This document shows, piece after piece, positions 9,335-18,039 of a DNA stretch of 64,000 nt. The first letter of the stretch is position 1. Each line of letters starts with the position of its first letter. The DNA is from Streptomyces flaveolus (GTDB lineage: Bacteria; Actinomycetota; Actinomycetes; Streptomycetales; Streptomycetaceae). The position numbers and the translations under genes are program-made. The notes beneath the pieces were generated by a model. The model worked only from the letters and a program-made list of their open reading frames with translations. It had not been told where the DNA came from and made no database searches. The stretch covers positions 39,508-103,507 of the forward strand of contig NZ_JNWV01000034.1 of NCBI RefSeq assembly GCF_000716535.1, given 5' to 3'.

Positions 9335-10123
9335 TCAGTCGCCGCGGACGTGGTGCGCCTCGGACACCACCGCTGCCATGAGTTCCGCGTCCAGCGCCGA
9401 GACGTCGGCCAGGCGGGATGCGGCGGACAGCGAGTTGAGCAGAACCTTGGTGACGCGCAGTGCCGCCGGGGGGCGGCGGACGATGGGCTTGGCCCAGGCG
9501 TCGACGGCCGCGTCCAGTTCGTGAGCCGGCACGACCCTCTGCAGGATGGACAGGGAGTGGGCCTCCGCCGCGGTGAACGCCCGGCCGGTGAGGACGAGTT
9601 CGCGGACGCGGGCGGCTCCTACCTCATTGATGAGGCGGGGCAGCAGGCCGCCCCACGCGGTGGGGAGCCCGAGGGCAAGTTCGGGCAGCCGGAAGGTCGC
9701 GTCCTCGGAGCCGACCCGCAGATCGCAGGCGAGTGCCAGGGCCATGCCCGCCCCGACGGCCTTGCCGTGGACGCGGGCGATGGTGACGGCCGGGTTCCCG
9801 GTCAGGGCGTCGCAGACGCGCCGCGCCTTGGTCCCCGACACGCGGATGCCGCTGCCGGTGGGGTCGGCGGCGAGGTGCCGGGCGAACTCGCCGCGGTCCC
9901 CGCCGAGGCTGAAGTCGGCGCCGCTTCCGGTGAGCACGAGCACGCGGACGGCCGGGTCCTGGTCCTGAAGGACCGCCAGGAGGTCGTCCAGCAGGGCGTC
10001 GGTGACGGTGTTGCCGTGCTCGGGGGTGTTGAGCTCGATGGTGAGGACCGGGCCCTCCCGGTGGGTCCGCAGGGTCTGCCGTACGGGGCCGGCCGGGAGA
10101 GCCGTCAGGGGGAGGGCGGTCAT
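9335..10123 (-). CDS. Enoyl-CoA hydratase/isomerase family protein
   Basis: A 262-residue crotonase-fold protein. The N-terminal strand VLTIELNTPEHGNTVTDALL and the first oxyanion segment GADFSLGGDRGEF are present, and the second oxyanion and substrate region reads KAVGAGMALALACDLRVGSED. The usual catalytic Glu pair region reads LPELALGLPTAWGGLLPRL, with the first Glu present. Likely acts on an acyl-CoA in the cytoplasm. The P450 gene ends 82 bases upstream on the same strand, so the two may be co-transcribed and act on the same acyl substrate, which is inference. Confidence 0.88.
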   Translation of the reverse strand: MTALPLTALPAGPVRQTLRTHREGPVLTIELNTPEHGNTVTDALLDDLLAVLQDQDPAVRVLVLTGSGADFSLGGDRGEFARHLAADPTGSGIRVSGTKARRVCDALTGNPAVTIARVHGKAVGAGMALALACDLRVGSEDATFRLPELALGLPTAWGGLLPRLINEVGAARVRELVLTGRAFTAAEAHSLSILQRVVPAHELDAAVDAWAKPIVRRPPAALRVTKVLLNSLSAASRLADVSALDAELMAAVVSEAHHVRGD

Positions 10124-10205
10124 GTCGTCGCTTTCGGGGGAGTCAAGTCGTCGTCGCTTCGGGGCGGATCGTGTCGTCAGGTGCGGAAAGGACGCCTCCG
10201 GGGGG

Positions 10206-11468
10206 TCACGCCGTCACCGTCAGGGAGGTGACGCGCCGGAAGACCATCCGGCTCGCGTACGTCGGGGCCGCGGTCGGCCGCAAGGTGGGGAATCGTTCCA
10301 GCAGCTCACTGAGCAGCAGGCGGGCCTCCAGACGGGCCAGGCCCATGCCGAGGCAGTAGTGGGCCCCGCCGCCGAAGGTGAGATGGGCGCCCTTGCGGCG
10401 GATGTCGAACTCGTGCGGGTTCTCGTTGCGGCGCGGGTCGTGGTTGGCGGCGCCGTAGAGGACGTGGACGGTGGTGTCCCTCGCGATGGGGACGCCGGCG
10501 AGGACGGTGTCGTCGGCGGCGTACCGGGAGTTGAGGTGGATCGGCGGGTCGTAGCGCAGCACCTCGTCGATCGCGTCGTCGATGTGTTCGGGGTGCCGGC
10601 GCAGCCAGTCGGCCCGGGCCGGATCCCGGGTGAGGAACCAGACGGCGTTGGTCAGCAGCGTCGCGGTGGTCTCCAGGGACGCGATGGTGATGAACATCGT
10701 CAGGTCGTAGAGCGTCTGGTCCGCCGCCGCGCGGTCGTCGGGGTACTGGGCGTCCCAGTAGCGGATCCAGCCGGAGAGGACATCGTTGCCAAGGTGGCGG
10801 CGCCGGTCTGCGATCAGGCGGGTGAAGTAGGCCCTCATCTCCAGGGTGGCCTGGGCGGAGACGGCCAGTTCGCTCTTGGTGGGCAGGAGTTCCTGGGCGT
10901 GGACCTGCCGGTGGGTGAAGTCCAGGATCCGCGGGTAGTGCTCGGCCGGGATGGCGAGCCACTGGCCGACGGTGTGGATCGGGAGCCGGTCGCCGACCGT
11001 GTCGACGAAGTCGGCCTCGCCGTGGGTGCGCAGCCGTAAGGCGAGGCGGTCCAGGAGCCGGGTGACGTGGCCGGCGATCCGGGGCCGCATGGCCTCCAGG
11101 GTGCCGCGGTCGAAGAGGTTGCCCAGAGCGCGCCGTTGGAAGGTGTGCACGGGCGGGTTGAGGCGGGAGAGAGTCCGTGTCATCTCCCGTGTCGCCGGCT
11201 GCCGCCAGCGCGTCGGGTCGGGCTGGCGCTCCTGCCAGTCGAAGTCGGGGACGAGCCAGTTCCTGCCGCGCAGGACCTGGCTGCACGCCTCGAATCCGGT
11301 CACGAAGTAGCCGCCCCAGGGCGCGGGCACCACATCGCCGAGTGCGCGCAGTTCGTCCCAGACGGGGAGGGGGTCGGCCAGTCCTTCGCCGGACCTCAGA
11401 CGACGAAGGAGGGGGATGACGACTCGGCGGTCGGGGGTGGTACCGCGTATGACGCCAACGGCGGTCAC
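10206..11468 (-). CDS. Cytochrome P450
   Basis: A 420-residue bacterial class I P450. Motifs seen: I-helix MFITIASLETTATLL with the acid-alcohol pair Glu-Thr, K-helix EVLR (ExxR intact), and heme loop FGGGAHYCLG with the axial thiolate at Cys372. It needs a separate ferredoxin and reductase, neither of which is in the window. It sits between an enoyl-CoA hydratase gene and a CYP157-like gene, all on the minus strand; P450 genes often accompany conservons. Substrate unknown and I do not assign a CYP family. Confidence 0.93.
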   Translation of the reverse strand: MTAVGVIRGTTPDRRVVIPLLRRLRSGEGLADPLPVWDELRALGDVVPAPWGGYFVTGFEACSQVLRGRNWLVPDFDWQERQPDPTRWRQPATREMTRTLSRLNPPVHTFQRRALGNLFDRGTLEAMRPRIAGHVTRLLDRLALRLRTHGEADFVDTVGDRLPIHTVGQWLAIPAEHYPRILDFTHRQVHAQELLPTKSELAVSAQATLEMRAYFTRLIADRRRHLGNDVLSGWIRYWDAQYPDDRAAADQTLYDLTMFITIASLETTATLLTNAVWFLTRDPARADWLRRHPEHIDDAIDEVLRYDPPIHLNSRYAADDTVLAGVPIARDTTVHVLYGAANHDPRRNENPHEFDIRRKGAHLTFGGGAHYCLGMGLARLEARLLLSELLERFPTLRPTAAPTYASRMVFRRVTSLTVTA

Positions 11469-11572
11469 GCGAAGCTCCTCTGTGGCTGGGCGCTACCGTT
11501 ACCGCCGGAACCTACCCTTCCCCTCTCCTTCGTCATGCGCCTGACAGTGTTGCTCCTGTCACATGCCGCACA

Positions 11573-12931
11573 TCAGACCCGGAAAATGTCCAGGAAACTG
11601 CTCCAGAATCCCTTCTTCCGGGCCGGTTCCTGGCGGCCGGCGGAAGCGATGGAGGCCGGAGCCGTGGGCAGCGGCTGCTCCCCGCCGGCGGAGACGGTCC
11701 GGTTCTGGAGGGCGGAGACCATGCGGGTGGCCGGGGTCGGGCTGAAGGCCACGGGCAGCGCGACCAAGGCCCGGTGGAACGGCCCCGGCCGCCATTCCAG
11801 TTCCTTCTCGGGAACGGCCAGCGTGAGGTCGGGCAGGGCGTTGAGGATCTTCTCGATCGCGGTGATGGCGATGACCTGCGCCGGGTCCTTGGCCGGGCAG
11901 GCGTGCGGACCGGCTCCCCAGGCCAGGTGGGCTCCCTTGCCGTGCTTCCGGCGGGCCTCGGCCAGCGCGGGATCGCTGTTGGCCGCGGCGAAGCTGATGA
12001 CGACCGGCGTGTTGGCCTCGGCCACCACTCCCCCGAGGTCCACGTCCTGCACCGGGTAGTGGGTGGCGTAGTTGGCGATGGGCGTCTGGTTCCACAGCAC
12101 GTCGTCGATGGCCTCCCCGACCAGCAGCCCGGAGTCGCGCCCGCTGGTGTCGGGCGACAGCAGCAGGAGCAGGGCGTTGCCGATGAGGTTGCGCTCGGGT
12201 TCCACGCCGGCGCCCATCAGCATGACGAGCTGGTCCTTGAGTTCCTCGTCGGTGAGCCCGGCGGGGTGCTGGATCAGCCAGGAGGTGACGTCGTCGCCGG
12301 GCCGGCGGCGCTTGAGGGCGATCAGCTCCATCAGGCAGGCGTTGAGTTCCTCGTTGGCGCGCAGGGCGTCCTTGCCGTCGAAGATCGCCGACATGGCACT
12401 GGTGAGGGTGTCGCCGATGTCCGCCGGGCAGCCGAAGAGCTTGTTGAACAGCAGCAGCGGCAGCAGCTTGGCGTAGTCGTTGAGGAGGTCGGCCCGGCCT
12501 CGCTCGCTGAACTGGTCGATGAGGTAGTCGGCGATGGGCTCGACGTCACGGCGGATGCGGGTGATGTTGAGCCGGGCCAGGCTGTCCGTGACGGCCTTGC
12601 GCAGCCGCAGGTGCACGGCGCCGTCGGTGAACAGGCAGTTGGGCCGGTACGCCATCATCGGCAGCACCGGGCTGTCCAGCCCGATACGCCCTTCGTTGAG
12701 TGCCTTCCACCGGCGGGCGTCCCGGGCGAAGAGCGTGGAGTTCTGCAGCACGCGCAGCGCCATCTCGTGGCCGACGACCAGGGTGGCGTCGACGCCGGGG
12801 GCGAGTTCGACCGGTCCGGCCGGAGCGTGGGCGCGCAGCCGGTCGTAGACCAGGTGCGGGTCGGCGGCGAACGCCGCGTCGTGCATGGGGCATCTGGCGC
12901 CGGCGGGGGCGGGGGCTGACTGGCGGTCCAT
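11573..12931 (-). CDS. Conservon-associated CYP157-like cytochrome P450 without ExxR motif
   Basis: A 452-residue P450-fold protein starting with the CYP157-type CPMHDAAFAADPHLVYDRL. The heme loop is WGAGPHACPAKD with Cys345. The K-helix reads EAIDDVLW: the canonical ExxR pair is absent, a known peculiarity of the CYP157 family. The I-helix reads MGAGVEPERNL, so the acid-alcohol pair is also altered. About 50 extra residues follow the P450 domain and end in KKGFWSSFLDIFRV, a possible amphipathic membrane contact. It is the last gene of the conservon order (A-B-C-D-P450), reached through a G-rich 219-bp spacer. It may be structural or signalling rather than a standard monooxygenase. Confidence 0.9.
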   Translation of the reverse strand: MDRQSAPAPAGARCPMHDAAFAADPHLVYDRLRAHAPAGPVELAPGVDATLVVGHEMALRVLQNSTLFARDARRWKALNEGRIGLDSPVLPMMAYRPNCLFTDGAVHLRLRKAVTDSLARLNITRIRRDVEPIADYLIDQFSERGRADLLNDYAKLLPLLLFNKLFGCPADIGDTLTSAMSAIFDGKDALRANEELNACLMELIALKRRRPGDDVTSWLIQHPAGLTDEELKDQLVMLMGAGVEPERNLIGNALLLLLSPDTSGRDSGLLVGEAIDDVLWNQTPIANYATHYPVQDVDLGGVVAEANTPVVISFAAANSDPALAEARRKHGKGAHLAWGAGPHACPAKDPAQVIAITAIEKILNALPDLTLAVPEKELEWRPGPFHRALVALPVAFSPTPATRMVSALQNRTVSAGGEQPLPTAPASIASAGRQEPARKKGFWSSFLDIFRV

Positions 12932-12952
12932 GAAGTTCCTTCTGCTGGCTCC

Positions 12953-13118
12953 GGGCCGAGGGTCCGGGCGGATGGTTCCGGACCGGGGCCGGGGGTCGGG
13001 TCCGGGCCGGAGACCGAGGACGGTTCCGGACCGGGGGCCCGGCGTGGGTCCGGGTCCGGGCCCGGGCCGAGGGTCCGGGGCGGAGGCCGGGGGTCGGGTC
13101 CGGGCCGGGGATCGGGGG
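12953..13118. repeat. G-rich imperfect repeats between cvnD and the P450 gene
   Basis: The plus strand is almost only G and C with two long related copies: CCGGGCCGAGGGTCCGGG appears at about 12954 and 13064, GGGGGTCGGGTCCGGGCCGG at about 12992 and 13089, and TTCCGGACCGGGG twice. On the transcribed (minus-strand) message this is C-rich. No ORF of either strand fits a protein family. It could form strong secondary structure between cvnD and the P450. Confidence 0.7.
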
Positions 13119-13150
13119 ATGGGGGTGTCAGGCGACCGCGGACGGTCGTG

Positions 13151-13753
13151 TCAGGCGGCTCGGGTGAGCAGGTGACGCACGAGCGCGATCAGCGCGAGGG
13201 CGGAGGACTGCCGGTCGCGGGCGTCGCAGTAGACGACGGGGGTGTCCGGCAGCAGGTCGAGGGCCTCGCGCACCTCCGCCTCCTCGTACACCTTGCCCGC
13301 CTCGAAGCTGTTGACCGCGATGGCGTACTCCAGGCCGTACCGCTCGACGAGGTCGATGACGGGGAACGTCTCCTCCAGCCGGGCGGGGTCGACCAGGAGC
13401 AGTGCTCCCAGCGCCCCGCGGGCCATGTCCTCCCACAGCTGCATGAAGCGCTGCTGTCCGGGGGTGCCGAACAGGTACAGCACGAGGTCGTCGCTGAGCG
13501 TGAGCCGGCCGAAGTCCAGGGCCACGGTGGTGGTGGTCTTGTCGGTCACGCCCCTGAGGTCGTCCACGTGGAGCGACGCCTGCGTCATCTTCTCCTCGGT
13601 GCGCAGCGGGGTGATCTCCGACAGGGAGCCGATGAAGGTCGTCTTGCCCACGGCGAAATGCCCGACGACCAGGATCTTCGCAGCGTTGGTCACCGCGCTG
13701 GAGACGTAGATGGAGCCGGGGGCCGTCTCAGCCGATGAGGGATTGGAGTCCAT
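13151..13753 (-). CDS. cvnD: Conservon GTP-binding protein CvnD
   Basis: A 200-residue Ras/Rab-like small GTPase of the ATP/GTP-binding CvnD family. G1 is GHFAVGKT at residues 31-38, the G3-like element is FGTPGQQRF, and a VNSFE segment stands where NKxD is expected, as is usual in this family. CvnD proteins cycle with GTP at a membrane complex with CvnA, B and C, resembling eukaryotic G-protein coupling. The start ATG 13753 lies 26 bases inside cvnC, indicating translational coupling. Confidence 0.92.
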   Translation of the reverse strand: MDSNPSSAETAPGSIYVSSAVTNAAKILVVGHFAVGKTTFIGSLSEITPLRTEEKMTQASLHVDDLRGVTDKTTTTVALDFGRLTLSDDLVLYLFGTPGQQRFMQLWEDMARGALGALLLVDPARLEETFPVIDLVERYGLEYAIAVNSFEAGKVYEEAEVREALDLLPDTPVVYCDARDRQSSALALIALVRHLLTRAA

Positions 13754-14102
13754 TCAGAACCTTTTCCAGGGTCGCTCTGTCAACGTTCTGAGCCCGGGGC
13801 GGCTCGGCGCGGCGCAGGAGGTGTCCCTGCTCGAATAAATCGGTCAGCAGCAGCCGGGCCACCCCCACCGGCAGTCCCAGGTGGCCGGCCACTTCGGCGA
13901 CGGACAGATAGCCGCCCGCGCACAGCTTCCAGATCGCCATCACCTCGGGGCCGGCTCCCAGCGGCGGTGTCCGGTCGGGAGCCAGGGTGACCAGGGTGTG
14001 CAGCGCCAGGTCGTCCGAGTCCGGCAGCGTACGGCCGCCGGTGATGACGTAGGAGCGGACGAAGTCGCTGGTGACGGAGGCTTCCTCGTCGGGGGTCGTC
14101 AT
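13728..14102 (-). CDS. cvnC: Conservon protein CvnC (DUF742)
   Basis: A 124-residue DUF742 protein: RSYVITGGRT, then LALHTLVTL and EVMAIWKLC, and a helix-turn-helix-like segment SVAEVAGHLGLPVGVARLLL followed by GHLLRR. This is the standard C component of actinobacterial conservons, bridging CvnB and the GTPase. The start ATG 14102 overlaps the cvnB stop as ATGA. Longer in-frame readings upstream only mirror cvnB and are not real. Confidence 0.92.
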   Translation of the reverse strand: MTTPDEEASVTSDFVRSYVITGGRTLPDSDDLALHTLVTLAPDRTPPLGAGPEVMAIWKLCAGGYLSVAEVAGHLGLPVGVARLLLTDLFEQGHLLRRAEPPRAQNVDRATLEKVLNGLQSLIG

Positions 14103-14500
14103 GCGCCGGCACCGTTGTCCGAGCGGGGCGCCACACTCATCGCCTTGCTCAGGCCCGCGACCGTCTTCTGCATGCGGAAGGACATGGCCTCCATGTCGAC
14201 GTCCAGCGCGGCGGAGACGGCGAGGTACGAGCCCTGGCCGGCGGCGATCAGGAAGATCCAGCCGCCGTCGTACTCCAGCAGCGTCTGCTTCCAGATCCCG
14301 TGTCCCGCTCCCACGAAACCGGCGACGGCCCGGCTCAGCGACTGCATGGAGCTCATCGCGGCGGCGTTCGTCTCGGCGTCGTCCCGCCCGATGTCGTCCG
14401 AGCGCTGCAGCAGCAGGCCGTCGCCCGAGACGAGGATCGCGTGCCGGGCTCCACGGACCTCGAGCACGTCGTTCAGCACCCAGGACAGGTCGATGTTCAC
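14099..14500 (-). CDS. cvnB: Conservon roadblock/LC7 protein CvnB
   Basis: A 133-residue roadblock/LC7 (MglB-like) protein: NIDLSWVLNDVLEVRGARHA, ILVSGDGLLLQRSDDIGRDD, then AAMSSMQSLSRAVAGF. Roadblock proteins dimerise and regulate a partner small GTPase, here CvnD. The GTG start at 14500 overlaps the cvnA stop codon in a GTGA, so expression is coupled to the sensor-like CvnA. Confidence 0.93.
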   Translation of the reverse strand: MNIDLSWVLNDVLEVRGARHAILVSGDGLLLQRSDDIGRDDAETNAAAMSSMQSLSRAVAGFVGAGHGIWKQTLLEYDGGWIFLIAAGQGSYLAVSAALDVDMEAMSFRMQKTVAGLSKAMSVAPRSDNGAGA

Positions 14501-15699
14501 TTGTTGTCAGGTCCTTCCGTGGTGTTCGTGGTGCGCCCAAGCTGTGTTCCACGCGCGAACGCCCCGAGCCGCGACGCCGTCACCTCGCTGGCCGGCTCGG
14601 ACGTTCCTTCCTGACCGGCGGCGTCGAGCGCCGGGACCACCGTGACGGGGCCGTTGCGCCGCCGGCGTTTGGGCAGACCTCCCGTGGTCGTCCCCACCAC
14701 GTGGGTGGGGCCCACGACCGGGACCGGCGCCAGCCGCTGGGGGGCCGCCTCCGGGCCCGTGGTGTCCTGGGCGTCGGCCGCGGGGGCGGGCGCGTCGGCC
14801 GCGAGGAGACTTTCGGGCACACGAATCACTGCACGCACTCCGCCGTAGGGGGACACGGAACCGACGGAGACGGCGAAGCCGTAGCGGGCGGCGAGCATGC
14901 CGCACACGGCGAAGCCGAACCGCGGCGGATCGCCGAGACCGGTGATGTCGACGGGACCGTCGACCGAGAGCAGGGCCGCGGCCCGGTCCTTGGTCTCCTG
15001 GTCCATGCCGAGGCCGGCGTCGTCGACGATGAAGCACACACCGGTCGGTACGGTCTGGATGTTGACCTCGACCGGGGTGCCGGGCGCGCTGTAGTTCGTC
15101 GCGTTGTCCAGCAGCTCGGCCAGCACGACGGCCACCGGCTCGACCGCCTTGCCGACGAGGGAGACGTTCACCTGCGAGTGGACGCTGACCCGGTTGAAGT
15201 CCTTGATCCGGCCCTGGGCGCTGCGGGCCACGTCGTAGACCGTGGCGGCACCCTCGCGCCGGCCCAGCCAGCCGCCGCACAGCACGGAGATGCCCTTGGC
15301 GCGGCGGCCGAACTGGCTGCCGGTGTGGTCGACCGTCATCAGGTCGGCCAGGACCTCCGTGGTGTCGCCGTACTTCTTCAACAGGCTGTCGAGGAGTACC
15401 TGCTGCTCCTCGGCGAGCGACTGGAGCGTTCCCATCGCGGACTTCAGCACCGCCTTGGTCGCCGCCTCCGCGTCCGCCCGGACGTCCGCGAGGTCGCGCT
15501 GGTGCTGGGCGCTCAGCGTGGCGATGTGCGCGTGGAGTTCCCCGACATCGCCGCGGGCCTCCCCGAGTCCGGCCTCCAGGTCCTTCTTCGTTCTTCGGAG
15601 CGCCATGTTGGTTCTCCGGGCCCGCATCACCGCGACGACCGCAGCGACGAGCACCACCAGCAAGATCCACAACAGTGGATCCTGAGTCAATGACGTCAT
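14497..15699 (-). CDS. cvnA: Conservon histidine-kinase-like ATPase CvnA
   Basis: About 400 residues. One N-terminal membrane helix (LLWILLVVLVAAVVAVM), then a coiled-coil-like Arg/Glu/Ala-rich region, a dimerisation-like helix, and an HATPase domain with N-box ELLDNATNYSAPG and G1 box DDAGLGMD. The C-terminal ~100 residues are Pro/Ala-rich and probably disordered. No clear phospho-accepting His is visible, usual for CvnA. It anchors the conservon at the membrane. I favour the ATG at 15699 (MTSLTQDPLLW) behind GAAGAGAG; ATG 15720 and 15780 are in frame but lack a ribosome binding site. First gene of the operon. Confidence 0.9.
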   Translation of the reverse strand: MTSLTQDPLLWILLVVLVAAVVAVMRARRTNMALRRTKKDLEAGLGEARGDVGELHAHIATLSAQHQRDLADVRADAEAATKAVLKSAMGTLQSLAEEQQVLLDSLLKKYGDTTEVLADLMTVDHTGSQFGRRAKGISVLCGGWLGRREGAATVYDVARSAQGRIKDFNRVSVHSQVNVSLVGKAVEPVAVVLAELLDNATNYSAPGTPVEVNIQTVPTGVCFIVDDAGLGMDQETKDRAAALLSVDGPVDITGLGDPPRFGFAVCGMLAARYGFAVSVGSVSPYGGVRAVIRVPESLLAADAPAPAADAQDTTGPEAAPQRLAPVPVVGPTHVVGTTTGGLPKRRRRNGPVTVVPALDAAGQEGTSEPASEVTASRLGAFARGTQLGRTTNTTEGPDNK

Positions 15700-15934
15700 G
15701 AGACTCTCTTCAAGTCGCATCGCGCCGGGAACGTGAACAGCGCGACGGTGCCTTCGAGACTGTCCCCCAGACGCGTTCATGACACGCCGTCAGTCCACTG
15801 AAAAGTGGGATGATCTTATCAGTTGCTTAGGTGCAACCGGCTTGCCCGGGGCTCCAATTGAGACGTCACCAAACCCTCACAGCCCGGCCACCAGCCTGTC
15901 GCACGGCGACCGCCCGGGGATGGGAGGGGGCGGC

Positions 15935-17059
15935 TCAGTCCGGCCACACGCCCGTGGCCAGGAACGTGTCGATCGCGGCGGCGTACGGCGCGATGTCCAG
16001 GCCCTGCTCCGCGAGCCACGTGTCCGCGTAGTACTTGTCCAGGTACCGGTCGCCCGGATCGCACAGCAGCGTGACGATGCTGCCCGTACGCCCCTCGGCC
16101 ACCATCTCGGCGACGATCTTCAGCGAGCTCCACAGGCCGGTGCCCGTGGAGCCGCCCGCCTTCCGGCCGATGGCCGCCTCCAGGGCCCGTACGGCGGCGA
16201 CGCTGGCCGCGTCCGGGACCTTCATCATCCGGTCGATCGCGCCGGGCACGAAGCTGGGCTCCATGCGCGGCCGGCCGATGCCCTCGATCCGGGAACCGCA
16301 GTCGCAGGTGACCTCCGGGTCACCGGACGTCCAGCCCTCGAAAAAGCAGGAGTTGTCCGGGTCGGCGACACAGATCCGGGTGTCGTACTGCATGTAGTGG
16401 ACGTAGCGCGCGAGGGTCGCGGAGGTGCCGCCGGTGCCCGCCGTGGCGACGATCCAGGCCGGCTCCGGGAACCGCTCCAGCCGGAGCTGACGGAAGATCG
16501 ACTCGGCGATGTTGTTGTTGCCGCGCCAGTCCGTCGCGCGTTCTGCGTAGGTGAACTGGTCCATGTAGTGGCCGCCCGTCTCCACCGCGAGGCGGGCGGA
16601 CTCCTCGTACATCTTCCGGGAGTCGTCCACGAAGTGGCACTGTCCGCCGTGGAACTCGATCAGGCGGATCTTCTCCGCGCTCGTCGTGCGGGGCATGACC
16701 GCGATGAAGGGCACGCCGATCAGCTTCGCGAAGTAGGCCTCGGAGACCGCCGTCGAACCGCTGGACGCCTCGATCACCGGACGGCCCGGACGGATCCAGC
16801 CGTTGCAGAGGCCGTAGAGGAACAGGGAACGGGCGAGCCGGTGCTTGAGGCTGCCGGTGGGATGGGTGGATTCGTCCTTGAGGTACAGGTCGATACCCCA
16901 CCGCTCGGGCAGCGGGAAGCGCAGCAGGTGCGTGTCCGCCGACCGGTTCGCGTCGGCCTGAACCTTGCGGACGGCCTCTTTCAGCCAGTCACGGTAGGCG
17001 GGGTCACTGCGGTCGACGTCGAGGGTGGCGCCGGTGCTGATCTGGGGAGTGATGCTCAC
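15935..17059 (-). CDS. PLP-dependent cysteine synthase family protein (possible cysteine desulfhydrase)
   Basis: A 374-residue fold-type II PLP enzyme. The PLP lysine lies in [14 protein letters not shown], the substrate loop is [19 protein letters not shown], and the phosphate-binding Gly-rich loop is [13 protein letters not shown]. It contains GGSTGTGLW near the C-terminus. The family includes O-acetylserine sulfhydrylases and actinobacterial cysteine desulfhydrases (Cds1 type), which I think is closer because of length and the [13 protein letters not shown] insertion. GTG 17059 is preceded by AAGGAG at good spacing. Monocistronic. Confidence 0.87.
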   Translation of the reverse strand: MSITPQISTGATLDVDRSDPAYRDWLKEAVRKVQADANRSADTHLLRFPLPERWGIDLYLKDESTHPTGSLKHRLARSLFLYGLCNGWIRPGRPVIEASSGSTAVSEAYFAKLIGVPFIAVMPRTTSAEKIRLIEFHGGQCHFVDDSRKMYEESARLAVETGGHYMDQFTYAERATDWRGNNNIAESIFRQLRLERFPEPAWIVATAGTGGTSATLARYVHYMQYDTRICVADPDNSCFFEGWTSGDPEVTCDCGSRIEGIGRPRMEPSFVPGAIDRMMKVPDAASVAAVRALEAAIGRKAGGSTGTGLWSSLKIVAEMVAEGRTGSIVTLLCDPGDRYLDKYYADTWLAEQGLDIAPYAAAIDTFLATGVWPD

Positions 17060-17364
17060 GGCGGGGCTCCTTACGCTGCTCGCCGACGGCGCCTCACGCG
17101 GGCCGGCAGATCGAGCATAGGCACCTTTGACACCGCTTCCCACCTGCATAAACGCATCTTTGAGCCACCCAAAGACGCGCTGGGGCACGGATGTGCGAGA
17201 CGACAGGGGGCGCATGGGCGCGAGTGCTCCGGGCGGCTGTCGCACGCACCCCGCGCGCACTGGTGCTCCGAGCCGAGCCGGGGCAGACTGCACGCGACGG
17301 GACGACCGTCCCGAACGGGGGCGCACCAGGGAACCACGGGAACACCGCGAGGGGGCGGCCAGAG
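17060..17364. other. Intergenic region, divergent promoters
   Basis: 305 bases between the divergently transcribed cysteine-synthase-like gene and a small hypothetical gene. Its composition is a little less GC-rich near 17110-17180. No convincing gene, repeat or hairpin was found; it must hold promoters for both sides. Confidence 0.5.
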
Positions 17365-17688
17365 ATGGCGGAACCGGAGTTCACGGCCACAGGCGTGCGC
17401 ATCGGCAAACGCCTGCGTTCGCTCACCCGGGCCGGGCAGGTCCGGATCAGCGACGGCAGGCTGCAGTTGCTCACCAGTTACGGCAGCGAGATAGACAGCG
17501 CGCCGGTACAGGCGGTGCGCGCGTCCAAGCCGTGGTTCGTACCGGACGACCGCGCGCTCGCCGATGTCAACGGCACGCGGTATCTGCTGACGATGGGTGC
17601 GCACGATCCCGCGCCGGGCCGGCCGGGGCCGCCCGCGGCACGGCGGTTCGTCGAGGCGGTCCGCCGGGCGGCGGGGCGCGGCGGCTGA
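17365..17688 (+). CDS. Small conserved hypothetical protein
   Basis: A 107-residue protein starting [20 protein letters not shown], then a beta-rich core ([32 protein letters not shown]) and a C-terminal basic helix. It looks like a compact all-beta domain, with pH-domain-like spacing of strands, but I do not recognise a named family. ATG 17365 follows a G-rich stretch; longer in-frame readings upstream have no coding character. It is transcribed toward the repeat and the anti-sigma-type ATPase gene. Confidence 0.7.
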   Translation: MAEPEFTATGVRIGKRLRSLTRAGQVRISDGRLQLLTSYGSEIDSAPVQAVRASKPWFVPDDRALADVNGTRYLLTMGAHDPAPGRPGPPAARRFVEAVRRAAGRGG

Positions 17689-17743
17689 GGAGCGCGCGGC
17701 CCCGCACGGCCGGGGAGCGGCCGGCCGCACATGCCGGAACGGC

Positions 17744-17830
17744 GTCGATCGCGCGCACCCGGCGGCGGTCGATCGCGCGCACCCGGCGGCGGTCGGACGG
17801 GCGCAACCCGGCGGCGGTCGGTCGCACACG
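17744..17830. repeat. 24-bp tandem repeat, about 3.5 copies
   Basis: Two perfect units of 24 bp (GTCGATCGCGCGCACCCGG plus CGGCG) at 17744-17767 and 17768-17791, then a 25-bp variant and a partial fourth unit. It lies in the 351-bp gap between the small hypothetical gene and the ATP-binding protein gene; the rest of that gap shows no gene. Confidence 0.8.
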
Positions 17831-18039
17831 TTGAGCAGCGGTCGGTCGCGGCGAGTTGCGGGAGCGCATCCGCTGCGCCACGCTGGTCTCACGTCACTCT
17901 GGGTTTACCGGCGATAACGCTGCGAACCAGCCCGCCGGCCACGACAGCAGGCGGACGTTTGGACGCAAGCACCCTGCTGGATCCGTTGTTCTCCGTGTTC
18001 TTCCGGTTCCTCCGGACCTCACATCGGGGAGTCGCAGCC

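Noticed and set aside
14071..15693. 540-codon plus-strand frame opposite the conservon genes
   Set aside because: Shadow of cvnA-cvnB, which are confirmed by motifs and overlaps.
17744..17830. 24-bp repeats considered as a CRISPR array
   Set aside because: Units abut with no spacers and diverge quickly; a simple tandem repeat.
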